Shown piece by piece: positions 49,636-62,089 of a DNA stretch of 64,000 bases. Source of the stretch: Myoxocephalus aenaeus (lineage: Eukaryota > Chordata > Actinopteri > Perciformes > Cottidae). Below the pieces are notes generated by a model. It had not been told where the DNA came from. It saw only the letters and a program-made list of their open reading frames with translations, and did no database searches. Made by a program: the position numbers and the translations under genes. Location: NCBI GenBank assembly GCA_038501785.1, contig JBAMJR010000032.1, positions 2,977,001 to 3,041,000 on the forward strand, read 5' to 3'. Position 1 is the stretch's first letter, and every line of letters begins with the position of its first letter.

Positions 49636-51148
49636 CACCCGTGTGTGTTTTTGCGCTCTGCTTTATGATTACCCGGCTTCTGAATAGATTTTGTGGGATA
49701 TTGCAGAATCTTTTTTTGTAGGTGTAGCTAGGAATGCTGTGTGAAAACAGCCTGAAACACACACAGCTAAAGTTGGCTTTTAGGGGAACAAAATCTGACA
49801 CCTTTTATCTCTACAATCCTGTTAACATATTCCAGAGCTAATCAGCTAAACTTATTTTTACAGTTTGTTTTACTGCACATACATGCTCTTGGTATGATAG
49901 ACCTGTAATGGCTTTGTTGGCAAATGGACAACACATTTGGGATGTCAGAAGGTTTACAGATGTCTGATTGACAGCTTCTCTGCCACAGCCCGCATGTGAC
50001 GAAACTTGTCTGACTTACAAGGAAATTGAAATGAATGCAGTAACTATTGCACCCAGTACTGCCTTTGTTCTTGTTTATTAAAGCAGTATTAAGACACGAC
50101 ATGACTCAGCAGCCGGGAGGCCATGGCCTTATCATTTGTGTGTTATTCCTCCCGGTGTTCCAGATCCTCGGGCCAAGTCTGTCTGTGCCGCCACTCCGAT
50201 TGTTCTGATTTCTGCACTGACTCATTTAGCCGGCTTATATAACTGAGTGATGAGTGCCGCCATCCTTGTTTTCCGTTCCCATCCAACCCCTCTGTTTCTT
50301 TCTTTCTTTCTGTCTTTTTCCAAAACCGTGCCTCGAGTTCACCGCATCCACGTCTCGTCTTTCTGTCCGTATTCATTCTGTAACCACACCTGAGTCCACA
50401 GGTCTTTTAAGCACATGTCCATAGCTCGGCAAGAGGAGAGTCCCCTCTTCTGGGTGAAGATTAAAAAAAAAAAGTGCAACACTCAATTCATGAAACAGAA
50501 TTATTGCAAGCTAGCATGCAAGATGAAATCACAAAAATAAGCATTAGATTAACATTTGACCGACATAAAGCCTTTATATGAGCTAAATCTTTCCAGATGC
50601 CTTAACCTTGGATGCCCAAAGGGTTTTCGGTGGAGAGAAGGCCAAGCGGCTGTCATTTGAAAGGAACAAATATAATCATAACTGCTCCTTCTTCGCATGA
50701 TTTTGACAATAAACCAATGGCGGTTTTATACAGAGAGGCTTTTGGAAATGTTTTGTTGAAAGCCATTCAAATGGCAGCATGTTGGCCTTTCTAAATCCAT
50801 AGAAATGTGGGACTGACGTAGGGTCCTTTTTATCCGTGCTGTCACCAAAGCCCACATACACCGGCACACCATTCTTCACCCCACGTTTACACCACCTGCC
50901 ACCTCCTGCCTGGAGTATCTCTATCATGATTAATATCAAAGCGCATTGCAGCCTTTAGGATGCAGAAAAAGGCTGATGTCTGCATGTGGAAACTTCAAGA
51001 TTCAGCTTCAAATAGCACTGGCTTGGGAACTGGAGACTTACTTCCATCAGAAAATTCCTTTGGCACGCTTGGTAACCATTCCTCCCCCCTAAAAAAAACT
51101 GTTATTTAAGCAATAAGGTACGAGAGGTAGTACTGTGTCGTGCAATAA
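49636..51148. other. No gene; candidate conserved interval
   Basis: The stretch 50590-50940 has balanced composition, no simple repeats and ORFs on both strands without a recognisable family. It could be conserved non-coding DNA. Confidence 0.35.
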
Positions 51149-51450
51149 TGTAGTGTTCAAGGGAGTTGCCGGCTAACCCTCGACGCAAGTATCGACGTAA
51201 TTATCTCTCACTGGAAATTATCACAATTTTGTGATCAAACCCTTTTCATTCCTCATCTTTAGGTTAGGGAGGAAGTGACGTGTGTGTTGTCGATCGTTAT
51301 GCTAGTGTGGGGGATGCTAAGTGAGCTTGTTAGCTGGTCCGTTTGAGCTACTGTTAGCGAAGAGCCCCGTTGCAATACTGTGAACACTCAAGCAATAAAC
51401 CTGCAAGTTAAGGAAACCAACGTCTGCGAGTCGTTACTGCGGACGTTACA
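51149..51450 (+). mobile_element. Probable solo LTR
   Basis: Starts TGTAGTGTTCAAGGGAG and ends GGACGTTACA, so TG...CA with about 302 bp. An AATAAA at 51395-51400 lies about 50 bp before the end, followed by CCTGCAAGTTAAGG, as in many fish LTRs. There is no primer site after it and no clear target duplication, which suggests a solo LTR with eroded edges or slightly misplaced termini. Confidence 0.5.
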
Positions 51451-51867
51451 ATATCAAAGTTTACACAAAACATGTTTGGTAACTGTCAAGCATGAAATGA
51501 CAACTAACGGTCGCGCAATTTAAATCTACCTGTTATTTTAACTGCGCACTGATATGGAACGCTCTAAATGTAAACAGGCTGTACAGTACTTTATGGCTGA
51601 ATAAAATACACCCCGTGACTCACTCTCAACCAATCAGAATGCTTGATTTGATCTACCCGTATTATAAAAAAGTATAAATAAGAATATAAAAAAACATATT
51701 TTTCAAGGCATTCAGACAGGCAGATGTTATGGAGAAGATCCCTATCAATATCTTCTCACACATAAATCGAAGAAAGTGTACAGCATGAATGGTGGTGCCA
51801 GTGTGTTGCAGGCTTCATTTACACTCAATAGCCAATTAGCATTGCAAAATGTTCACGTGATTAGATA
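51451..51867. other. No gene seen
   Basis: AT-rich DNA. Confidence 0.5.
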
Positions 51868-52190
51868 CTTTACATACAAATGCAATGCACAGATGCGAAT
51901 GGATGCGAATAACGCAAATTTTCGCCGAACAAAGTCAAAAACATGTCTCATTCAAAATTTGTGTGACGCTGTGTTGCGAAAGTCAATCAGCGTTGAGATG
52001 TTCCGCCCGTCATCACTGACATCCTGCCGTTGTTGAATCAAACTGGTTATTTCTTTCATGGTGGATGGCGGAAATGATAACTTATTCCATGGAGATAAGC
52101 CACTCCTGCGTGTCTAGCGCGAATTAAGGGAATAACCACAAATAGCCCGGCGAGTAAATGCGTGTGTGGTGTGAATACAGCATAAGATAA
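51868..52190 (+). mobile_element. Terminal-repeat DNA element (family E), copy 2
   Basis: Left block CAGATGCGAATGGATGCGAAT, middle GGCGGAAATGATAAC...GGAGATAAGCCAC and right end GTGTGAATACAGCAT align in order with 40690-41212. The left end TTACATACAAATGC is a diverged inverse of the right end. It lacks the inner 14-bp array of copy 1. Confidence 0.6.
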
Positions 52191-53378
52191 TGCTACTCCA
52201 AAATGAAATACATGATAAATGTGACATATAAGTGTGTATATGGCATCATAAACTCGTACTATATTCAGGTACAATATCAGGATATGGTTGACTCTCATAC
52301 TTCATCCCCATGAAGCTTTAGAGACCCAGGCTGCCACCATGAGCTTTGACCCTGGAAGCTGCTCCGTAATGGCTTTGGATGTGGCTGTGGGAAAGTGGTG
52401 TCGGCGTTAAAAGCGGAGAGGATGAGTCAGAGCGGGGGTGTCGGAGCGGCGGCATATCTTGTTTGGACAGCGGTTTCCTCAGTTGTAGAACAACGGGTGA
52501 CGGGCAGGTTAACTGCTGCTGCTGCCCTCAGCGTTCAGCAGAGAGGACAGGAGGGGACGTTTGTCCCATCACAGGATTCTCTTTGGTGTGCTCCTCGGCT
52601 CTAAGGTATAATTGTTGCAGCTTGGGTCTATCTTTTGGTCATCATTTGCATTGGGAATGTGACGACAACACTGAAAATGAGTCCTATGAGGCTTTAAATA
52701 AGAGCAGCCAGATGTATTTGGTGAGGAAATTAGGTCAAATGGAAAATGTATCACCTAAACTTTACAGAAAAGATAGAGAATGTATAAGCGGCTTATTTAC
52801 ACAGATAATTAGGTTTAATTGGAGCCCTGTTTGTGTCCACCAGATGAATGTGAGTTAAATATACATCTCCTTTTACGCTCGGTTTTGGTCTCCACCAGCT
52901 CTCTAGGGAAATGTCTCTTCTAAAGTTAGCTAGTTGCTAACTTTGTAAGTCCGCCGTTTGGTGCTGTACAGTGAGTGGGCTTATAGTTAAACCAAAACAA
53001 AGAGATACAAGATGCTAAAATGCTCTGTGGAGCCGAGACAAACTGCAGACTCTAGTATTAACTCTCTTTGGGTTCATCACAACAGTTGATCTACGTTACA
53101 TGTAGTTATTTGTGCCATTGTTAAACAGGAATAATGCAGCTCTAAATACAACAATGTGACACATATTGAGTACTACATTGCCATGACGTAATTTTTTTTT
53201 CACTTTGTCTCTCTCGCTCTCTCTCTCTCTTCCCGTATTGCTCCCACTCTCTCCAGACCACCTCAGCCCCCCTCTTCCAAAGCTACACATCACGGAAAGA
53301 AGACCCATCGGGGCGCTTCACCTGCTATTCCCAGCATTCCCTGCTTAGCTGCTGTAATCCTGGGGGCCACGGACAATA
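52191..53378. other. No gene; candidate conserved interval
   Basis: A 159-codon plus ORF at 52379-52858 shows no domain I recognise. 52650-52860 is repeat-free AT-rich DNA that could be conserved non-coding. A (CT)n patch lies at 53205-53230. Confidence 0.4.
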
Positions 53379-53429
53379 TACACACACACAGTGGATTACA
53401 CTGTGTGTGTGTGTGTGTGTGTGTGTGTG
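53379..53429. repeat. (CA)n-(GT)n inverted microsatellite
   Basis: CACACACACAGTG at 53381-53393 pairs exactly with CACTGTGTGTGTG at 53399-53411 across a 5-base loop. The GT tract continues to 53429, then G-rich sequence. Confidence 0.95.
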
Positions 53430-53603
53430 GGAGGGGGGGTGGGGGGAAGAGATGAAACAGATGATGACTATTGGCGGTGCAGTGAAATCCATTTGCAAGA
53501 GGACTAAGAGTGTGCGTGTGTCTATGAAGGGCCCTCTCACCAGGTAGGCCCATTCATCACTAATGACGGTCTATGTGCACGGGGCTTTACTGTAGAGCCC
53601 CAG

Positions 53604-53604
<1 letters not shown>

Positions 53605-53699
<95 letters not shown>
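53605..53699. repeat. (CA)n microsatellite
   Basis: About 47 CA units. Confidence 0.98.
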
Positions 53700-53701
<2 letters not shown>

Positions 53702-54199
53702 ACTGTACATGATGGGCCCACCCAAACTCTCTGTGCGCTCCTTTTACTTCTGAAAGCATTTTTCTTTTTTCTTTTTGTTTGTGGTTTTCACAGACCATCT
53801 CTATTCAACGGAGATCGAATGCATCAAATGGTGGAAAATGTAAATGCTCCCACACACACACACATGGCCCACCCAAGGACAAATGTTAGCAGATTAATGA
53901 AACATGCAAATATCCAGTGTGTTCTTCCAGCTCTATCCCCTCCCTGCTGTGTCTCATTCACATGCATCGGGACCATTAATATGAACGTCAAAGGGTATGC
54001 ACCTTTAGAGTGTTAATCCATCATAAATGCGCTATTGTTTTGCTGCAGTAGATTGGGGGATGGCGGGTGGGGGGGTATTGGCAAAGAAACCTTGAAGCAG
54101 TTTGGAGACGTTAATGAACTTGAGGGGTTTAGCACCGGACCTGGACAATAAAGTCCCCCCTGAGCATGAAATGGTGGGATGGGTTTCCTGCTGGTTTTT
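53700..54199. other. No gene seen
   Basis: Between two microsatellites. The long ORF across it starts inside the CA repeat. Confidence 0.5.
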
Positions 54200-54331
<132 letters not shown>

Positions 54332-54587
54332 TATCCTCCTTGGAACTCCTTAAGATGCAGTGTCCAGTCCTTCTCCTCGACCCGGACCGACTCAACAATA
54401 ACAACAACTGAAATGGCTTGCAGATGTGGTTCGGCTAATAAATTATTTGTGAACTCAGCAGACATTTGGGGGGCTAGACCTGAGGGGTGCAGCCTCGGAT
54501 GTGCACACTGTGTGTGCTTGTGTAGTGCGTTCGCATCCATGGTCTCATCCGTGAACCATTTAGGGTTTTATGTGCGCACGTGTGCCG

Positions 54588-54589
54588 AC

Positions 54590-54620
<31 letters not shown>
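54588..54620. repeat. (CG)n-(TG)n alternating purine-pyrimidine tract
   Basis: About eight CG units passing directly into about eight TG units. An unmethylated run of this kind is a classic Z-DNA-prone sequence, and (CG)n is rare in vertebrate DNA. Confidence 0.96.
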
Positions 54621-55862
54621 TTTGTCCACTCCAGGTCTAAGTAAAACATTAGACCCAGTGTGTAAACATCTTTAGCCGCTGCTCCCATTGATTTATAGAA
54701 TTCTATCAAGTAGGCCTGTGGAGACGAAGTGTGGAACACAAAACCCTGTCTGCTGGCTACTGATACAGGATAGTGATTCTCAACCTTTTTTCAATGATTT
54801 TTTCTTGTAAAATCTTTTTTCCAGCCAAGTACCCCTAATAAGCGCAAAGCATTCTTGGTTGATGTAATACACAGCACTGTGCCATCAGTGTCTGATTAAT
54901 AATAATGTTAGCTAGTATTAGACAGATAAAGTAAAACAGGAAGATTCCTGCTTATGGTCACTGATCGGTTTTCGCTCATCCCGAAAGATGACAAGATAAA
55001 AACTTTAGTGATCCCACACCGGTTCATTTTGCTTGATAAAGCCTGAATGATAATATCTTAAATCAAAATCTTGTAAAATGGAGGGAAATTCAATGTGACA
55101 TTCTGCTGTGATTGACAGTTGACTTCTGTTCAGCAAAATTTGAAAAGTTCAGGAATTTGATCGAATTGATCGAAGACATCTCCTTTTTACAGTTTTACAG
55201 TGTTTTAGCTCGTTTTATGGTTCAATACAATGTTCTGTTTAGTAGAGCTTTCACACAAAAGCATAGTTTTACAGTCTGAGAATAGAATAAAAACCCCATT
55301 TAAAGACCCTTAAAACCTATTTCCTCAACCCTCTTCTTACTATAATCCTTTGGACTCCAAGTGAACACAGTTTCAAAAGTTTTGGAGCCAGGCCGTATTG
55401 ATGGGCTCTGTTAGAGGGAAAGGTGTAACGGGAGAAAACCAGAACCAGGACTACGCGAGGCAGAATGTCAGACCTCTGGTTTGCAGAATCACTACCGCTT
55501 TTCTCCACAGGGACCGCCAAAATCATTGAAATGTTCTCTTTAGTAGCTTTAAAGTAAAAATACATGTAATCCAATGAATGAACACAGCACACAAATACTG
55601 AGTCGCTGTTTGTTTTTCCGAGGATATCCCTTGATCCTTCGTGATTTATATATATTCTTTTTCAAACCAAGAGTTCCCCACTTTCATGAATGATATTTGA
55701 TTATATGTTGTATAATCTAATGATATGTACACTGCTGCAAGCAATCTGGGTCACATGTCTTTTTCTTCTTCCTTTTTTTTTTACTGTACAAAAGCCACTT
55801 TCCCACTGGGGATTTAGACTGTCAGCACTCAGATTACACTGCTGGCTCACTTTTAACATGCA

Positions 55863-55863
<1 letters not shown>
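54621..55863. other. No gene seen
   Basis: AT-rich. The minus ORF at 55317-55592 (91 codons) is unassigned. A retroelement origin for 55290-55450 was considered but not supported. Confidence 0.4.
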
Positions 55864-55939
<76 letters not shown>

Positions 55940-56036
55940 ATACAAATCATACACCTTAACATGAATGCTACATACAAACCCACGGTTCAAACAGGCCTAA
56001 TGCGCACACACACACACACACACAGACACAGACACA

Positions 56037-56083
<47 letters not shown>
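55864..56083. repeat. Two (CA)n microsatellites
   Basis: About 37 CA units at 55864-55938, then an interrupted CA/CAGA tract at 56004-56083. Confidence 0.97.
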
Positions 56084-56086
<3 letters not shown>

Positions 56087-56207
56087 GACTCTTTGGCTGT
56101 TTTTCTCTGAACAAAACCCGAAATGCCAAAACCATATGCTTGTGCCAAGATGCTGGTATGCCTGGTTTTACTCAACAAACTTTCCCCCATACTCACACAC
56201 ACTCTCA

Positions 56208-56288
<81 letters not shown>

Positions 56289-56289
56289 A
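56208..56289. repeat. (CA)n microsatellite
   Basis: About 40 CA units. Confidence 0.97.
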
Positions 56290-56440
56290 AACTCCTCAAA
56301 AGAGATGTAATCAGCAGCTTTGGCCCTCATGCATTACCTTCCCTCTATTCCCATAACACAGACACACACATGCACTAGCTGCTATCTGTTTCTTTCCCTT
56401 TATTTCACTCTCTCTCCCTTTTGTTACAACTTATGTAAAG

Positions 56441-56563
<123 letters not shown>

Positions 56564-57290
56564 TCAAGGGAGAGAAAAGCCTTGGTGACATTAAACACGG
56601 TTGACGGGGAGTGGGCAGAATAAACAAGGTCCCGAGTAGAAAGGCTGCCCTTCAAACACTCCATACTCAGTGCATAGGCCCAGGATCAACTCTGTTTATC
56701 AAAATCCTGGGGCTACAGAGGGAGAGAGACAAAGAATGAGAGAAGGGGGGGGAGTCTGGTCTGGGCTGAGAGTATTGAGGAAAGACAAAATTATAGGTTC
56801 TAAGTGAAATGGTTAGAGTCTAAAGGGTTGTACGCAACTGGGACTACGCAACTGGGACCCCCCCCCCCCCCCCCCCCCCCCCCCGGATTAATTGCACGTC
56901 AAGATATGTTTTTGATCTGTTCTTTTTGTCATGAGTACTTTCACATGGAACGCAACATTTTTAAGCGCCTTATGCCAAAAAACACTATCATCATTTGCAC
57001 TTGTACCAATGCGTTTACAGCTGTTAGCGTTAGCTTTTTTGCTTCTGGTCAATTGCATACACACTTAAAAAAAAGTGTGAAAATGATGTTGCTGGACAAA
57101 ACGTGCATTAATCCAATGATTGAAACCCATCGGCTTTTTGTTTAGGGGACGCAGTGGGGTGCTAACTTCTGGGGTTAGTCGACAAAAATACGCCCCCCCT
57201 GCAGTACTAACTGGTACAGATTTTCATTTAATGTGAGACCCCCCACTCCAGAGGACAACGGCACTGCCCGCACTGTATATATTTACGCAC
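56564..57290. other. No gene; C27 homopolymer
   Basis: A run of 27 C at 56858-56884 follows a tandem duplication of TACGCAACTGGGAC (56831-56857). Assembly length at such a run is unreliable. No gene. Confidence 0.6.
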
Positions 57291-57415
57291 CTGCAGAATT
57301 AGATGAGAAGATCGATACCACTATCATGACATGACGGAGATTGGTATAGATATTCTCATATAGCTCTTGGCAAGACAGGGAATAAGCAATTTCCCCCAAG
57401 TTTCAAACTTCTAAA
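57291..57415. repeat. Family C repeat, head-to-head fragment
   Basis: AGATGAGAAGATCGATACCACTATC at 57300-57325 is followed within about 12 bases by its imperfect reverse complement GAGATTGGTATAGATATTCTCATATA (57338-57363), then CTCTTGGCAAGACAGGGAATA. The same module appears at 11785 in one orientation only, so two half copies seem to have joined head to head. Confidence 0.6.
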
Positions 57416-58383
57416 TATTTCTGAAATGCCTGGGCGGTATGACAATGTAGATGCGAGACCCAGAAACACACAGGAGCATATCCTTTACAAGCTGTTTATT
57501 CACATCTACCAGACTGCTGTTAGCTTAAAAGAACGTTGTACACATTGAAAGAAAAATGCTGCAATTGTCTTCTAAGATCCGACAGTAGGACAGAAAACTT
57601 GAAAAAAAGCCTGATATGAGTGTAGTTATGACTCAGGTTGAAGATGATCGTGTGTACATCCTGTCGTTATAAAGCCTTTTAAGTTTTATCCGTACCTGCC
57701 TCCACACTCAAACCTTACCTAGATTCCTCTGGGCCATGCAGCACATGGAATTAGTCTGTAAAATATGTCTGGGTGCACATGGGTGTTCATAAACTGTACG
57801 TCCGCATGAGCGTGTACACCTTTAACTCCGATCTCATCTCCCAATCACAAAGCGTCTTTCAGTGGGGGACAGGAAATTGTGTTGGAATTCAGAGTTTATT
57901 GCACGCGCATTTCAAAGGCCGAGCCTATGAAAGAATCAGACAAATTTCTACATTTATGAGAGTGGGATCCGTTTCGAGGCGTACGTCCCTCCCGCCCTGA
58001 GCACTCTGATGCAGACGTGCTGCAGCCGTGATATGAGCTCATAAAGCACAAGTCAGCCTCGGGATTGGGGGGGTGCTGGGCTCCCTCGGCAGTAAAAAGC
58101 AGTAAAAAGCCTGAGAGGTTGAACCGACCTGTTTCTTTGCGCGGTGGTTGACTCTGGGTTGATTTTGATTTCAAAAGGTGCGAGGTGGGGGTCACCTTAA
58201 TAAGTAACAAAGTGGGCTTTTATACTTTTGGAAATCCAATAAACAATGGAGGACATGATTTCAAGATGCATCTTCTCGTCACTCCCAGCTCCACTATAAC
58301 ATAATTGTAAAGATTTTTCACTTTTTTTTAAAATTTATTTGGATAAACCAGAAGCTTGTCAGTTTTAAGAAAGCCAGCCACAC
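57416..58383. other. No gene seen
   Basis: AGTAAAAAGC is tandemly duplicated at 58092-58111. 57830-58000 is repeat-free and might be conserved non-coding. Confidence 0.4.
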
Positions 58384-58612
58384 GTGTCAGTTTCTGCTTG
58401 TTGCATGCATACAGTCTTTTCAAAATAAACTTCCGTCTTAACAGGAAACAACTCAGTTAGGTTTGGGTAACAAATTTACTTAGTTTTAAAAAAAGATCGT
58501 TGTTTGGATTAAAATAACTACGCCGTTACTGAAGTGCCTTACGTGCAATTTATGTGACAAATAAATCAATGTTGACAGTGGTCACCTGGAGGAAAATGTG
58601 TTTTGTTTGGAA
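58384..58612 (+). repeat. Dispersed repeat family B, copy 2
   Basis: Collinear with 49350-49635 (see shared words there). It ends at GGAGGAAAATGTGTTTTGTT and directly abuts the SINE at 58617. Confidence 0.75.
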
Positions 58613-58616
58613 CTTA

Positions 58617-58873
58617 TGTGGCTCAGTGGTGAGCAGAGTTGTCCTTCAATCAGAGGTTCGGCGGATCGATCCTAGGCTCCGTTAGCCTATGTCGATGTGT
58701 AACTTGGGCAAGACACGGGGTGTGAATGTTAGTTACTCCTGATGGGCAGGTGGGACCTTAGACACTGCCATCAGTGTACAGGGGGTGAATGGGTGAATGA
58801 TGTCATGGAGTGTTAAATGGCTTTCAGTGGTCGGAAGACTTGAAAAGCACTATTCAAGTAAAGGTCCATTTAC
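58617..58873 (+). mobile_element. tRNA-derived SINE, copy 2 (plus)
   Basis: The left end has an A-box-like TGGCTCAGTGGTGAGC (58620-58635) and a B-box-like GGTTCGGCGGATCGATCC (58654-58671), the pol III internal promoter layout of tRNA-related SINEs. The body runs GATGTGTAACTTGGGCAAGAC, GTGAATGTTAGTTACTCCTG, GGTGAATGATGTCATGGAG and AAAAGCACTATTCAAGTAAA to GGTCCATTTAC. It is collinear with the minus-strand copy at 24281-24548. Confidence 0.85.
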
Positions 58874-59975
<1,102 letters not shown>

Positions 59976-60186
59976 CATTTGGAACGAGTCCTTTCAGATG
60001 GCAGAATGATAACGTTGTTCTTTGCCGGCCAATTACATCAGGGCTGAATGTACATGTGCAGACAGGTCCGGCATTTAATGTGTCACTTATTATTCGAAGA
60101 AAACAAACAGCAAACCGCCTGCTTTCACTTTACCTGCTGGGCCATTACCCAATTAGATTTTACTTCTAAAACAGTGCTGCCTGTCT
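59976..60186. other. No gene seen
   Basis: Flank of the retroelement relic. It may still contain its most decayed end. Confidence 0.45.
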
Positions 60187-61090
60187 TTATCCCACTGAGC
60201 GACCAAATAGTAAAGGTCTGGGATCGGACCTGTTCATTTCAGATGGTGGGAACAATTTCTGCAATTCTGGCAGTCGCATCACAAAGTGATGTTCGTCGAC
60301 TTTTGTGGCTGACTGCCAGGATCCAGAAAGACAACGTTTTTTAAGATATGACTTCATTTTGCAGACTTCACCTTTACCTAAAGAATGGATAGATGACACC
60401 GGTCCTTACCAGGCCCCTGTATGTCCAAATGTTTGACCACAAACTTTGCAGGTCAAGCACCTCTCGCAATCCTGACCAAGCGACCATCAGATAAGCGTGC
60501 AAAGCAAACTCTCTTTCCGTTCAGAAAGTAAAGCTTCTTTCCCTTTAACTCCTCCAACACAAGACTACAAGCAGAACAAAGGCATCCAGCTTTGTGGGCC
60601 TTCCCTCTGGATCTGATGTTGGCTCCTTTGCTCCCTCAGGCGAGTCCATAGATATTACTGCGGTGGCAACACTATTTCCCTTTACTGTGGTGCTGGTCTG
60701 GGATTTAAACCTGGTGAGAGCCTTTATCCCAGTAACTCCAGATGATGGATCCTCTACGTCACCAAACAGAAGTTCAGAGAGTATTCTGACACATTGCTCA
60801 ATGAATTTGACAAGATCAATGTGAGTGAGCTATGTGGTCAGTTGTTTCCATTACACCATAAACTGTGGTCCTATATTGCGCCCTCCTTTTAATTGACATG
60901 TTTACGTTTATATCCAGAACTTGAGCTCTTCCATTATATTGCAGCAACAATGCAAGATTAAGGAAATAGCTTGGCGTGCGATCACATCGTCAGACTTTAT
61001 TGTTTGACAGGCCAAAGCCTTTTCCATGTAAGCAGCTGCGATTTTGTATTGATTTACAAAGCGTCCCTTTGCTACTGAATAGTCAAATGG
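60187..61090 (-). pseudogene. BEL/Pao-type retroelement gag-protease relic
   Basis: Successive minus-strand pieces follow the order of a BEL/Pao-type gag-protease region. First, 61078-60908 includes NQYKIAAAYMEKAL, IKSDDV and CCNIMEEL. Next, 60940-60819 includes YRTTVYGVMETT. Then 60829-60545 is a clean 94-codon frame with DLVKFIEQCVRILSE and LFGDVEDP. Then 60575-60453 includes YFLNGKRVCFARLSDG. Then 60470-60409 is a cysteine-rich CERCLTCKVCGQ zinc-knuckle-like piece. Finally GKDRCHLSIL and FLDPGS (60312-60329), the latter in the position of the aspartic protease active site. At least four frame changes and several stops break it, and pol, integrase and LTRs are absent. It is a dead fragment. 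I identified it from motif order, without a search. Confidence 0.75.
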
Positions 61091-61093
61091 TCA

Positions 61094-61131
61094 AACAATA
61101 GCCAATGGCTCCAGAGCCATTGGCTATTGTT
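61094..61131. repeat. Perfect 38-bp palindrome
   Basis: AACAATAGCCAATGGCTC at 61094-61111 and its exact reverse complement at 61114-61131 with CA between. It begins a few bases from where similarity to the retroelement relic ends, which suggests the palindrome formed at a breakpoint. Confidence 0.95.
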
Positions 61132-61644
61132 GTCCATTGGGGCTGTATTGCTGTTTGGAAGCAGTTTTTAACCATTGGCCCGTCTCTTTTGGTTGCACAC
61201 TGTTAATGGTTTATCGGGTGGTAATGACCATTTTGTCAAGTCATTGTTGTGTGGATTTTTCCTGAACCATGACAAACAAATTGTTAGCGCTACACCAGTA
61301 AATAAACCCTTTGCCCATCCAGGGTCAAACACCTGTTGACGACTTTCTTCACCGTTGCCGAGGATATTAGCACTGCGACACCCAATGTACACAGAGAACA
61401 AGCATTACACTCTGGTTATTCCAACCCTTTAATCGGCTCTTACAGAGACCTTAAGCATGTAAGAACATATTTCAGAGTGTTTCTTATGTGCTTTACATCT
61501 CATAGACTGTTTATGTAGCTCATTAATGGCATTTTGTGGAAAAGCCTGTCACCAGGACGTCTTCAGATTTTTGCATCACTTGCTAAACATCTGTTCATAT
61601 TTAGCTTAAAGTGCAGCCTAGATAGCTGCTAGCTAGCATGCAGA
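61132..61644. other. No gene seen
   Basis: Unique-looking DNA. A minus ORF at 61168-61401 could be examined for more retroelement sequence, but I see no motif. Confidence 0.4.
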
Positions 61645-62089
61645 GTAAAGCCAATGCTGAATGGTCTTCAAACTTAAAAAAAAAAAAATCTCCTCTGGTT
61701 GCAAAAAGAAGTCAGATTGTTTGAAAGTCTCACTTGATTTGTTACCTCCGTAAACATTGTAAACATGAGTTTATGGTCTCAATCTCTAGTTTCAAGTCTT
61801 CAGTACAGAATGATTTTCATTTCGTTAATTATGGTCCATTTAGAGTCAAATAGACCATAAAGCGGAATATGCTTTAGGGCGGGGCTACTGTGATTGACAG
61901 GTCAATGTCGCTATCAGAGCCGTGTACGGTGCCTCTCCGCACTCCTCTGCATTCCAGATATGCTAACTTACGTTCATCAGTTGCAAAAAAAAGCCAAGAT
62001 GACGACAACAAAATCATCGAACTCCAGGCTTCATAACGGCAGTCCACAAACCAGTCGGTGACATCACAATGACTTATATACAGTCTATG
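61645..62089 (+). repeat. Dispersed repeat family A, copy 5 (near full length)
   Basis: Starts AAAGCCAATGCTGAA and ends GACTTATATACAGTCTATG. It carries all central blocks, including TTATGGTCTCAATCTCTAG, TTAATTATGGTCCATTTAG, ATGCTTTAGGGCGG, TGATTGACAGGTCA, AAAGCCAAGATGACGAC and GGCAGTCCACAAACCAGTCGG. It is the best single reference for the family in this window. Confidence 0.88.

Noticed and set aside
52379..52858. 159-codon plus-strand ORF, the longest in the window
   Set aside because: No domain or motif recognised, overlapped by other frames, composition changes midway. It is more likely chance or conserved non-coding DNA.
60594..60824. Plus-strand 76-codon ORF, with acceptor- and donor-like flanks
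   Set aside because: It is the shadow of the minus-strand retroelement frame at 60829-60545, which fits known motifs in order.
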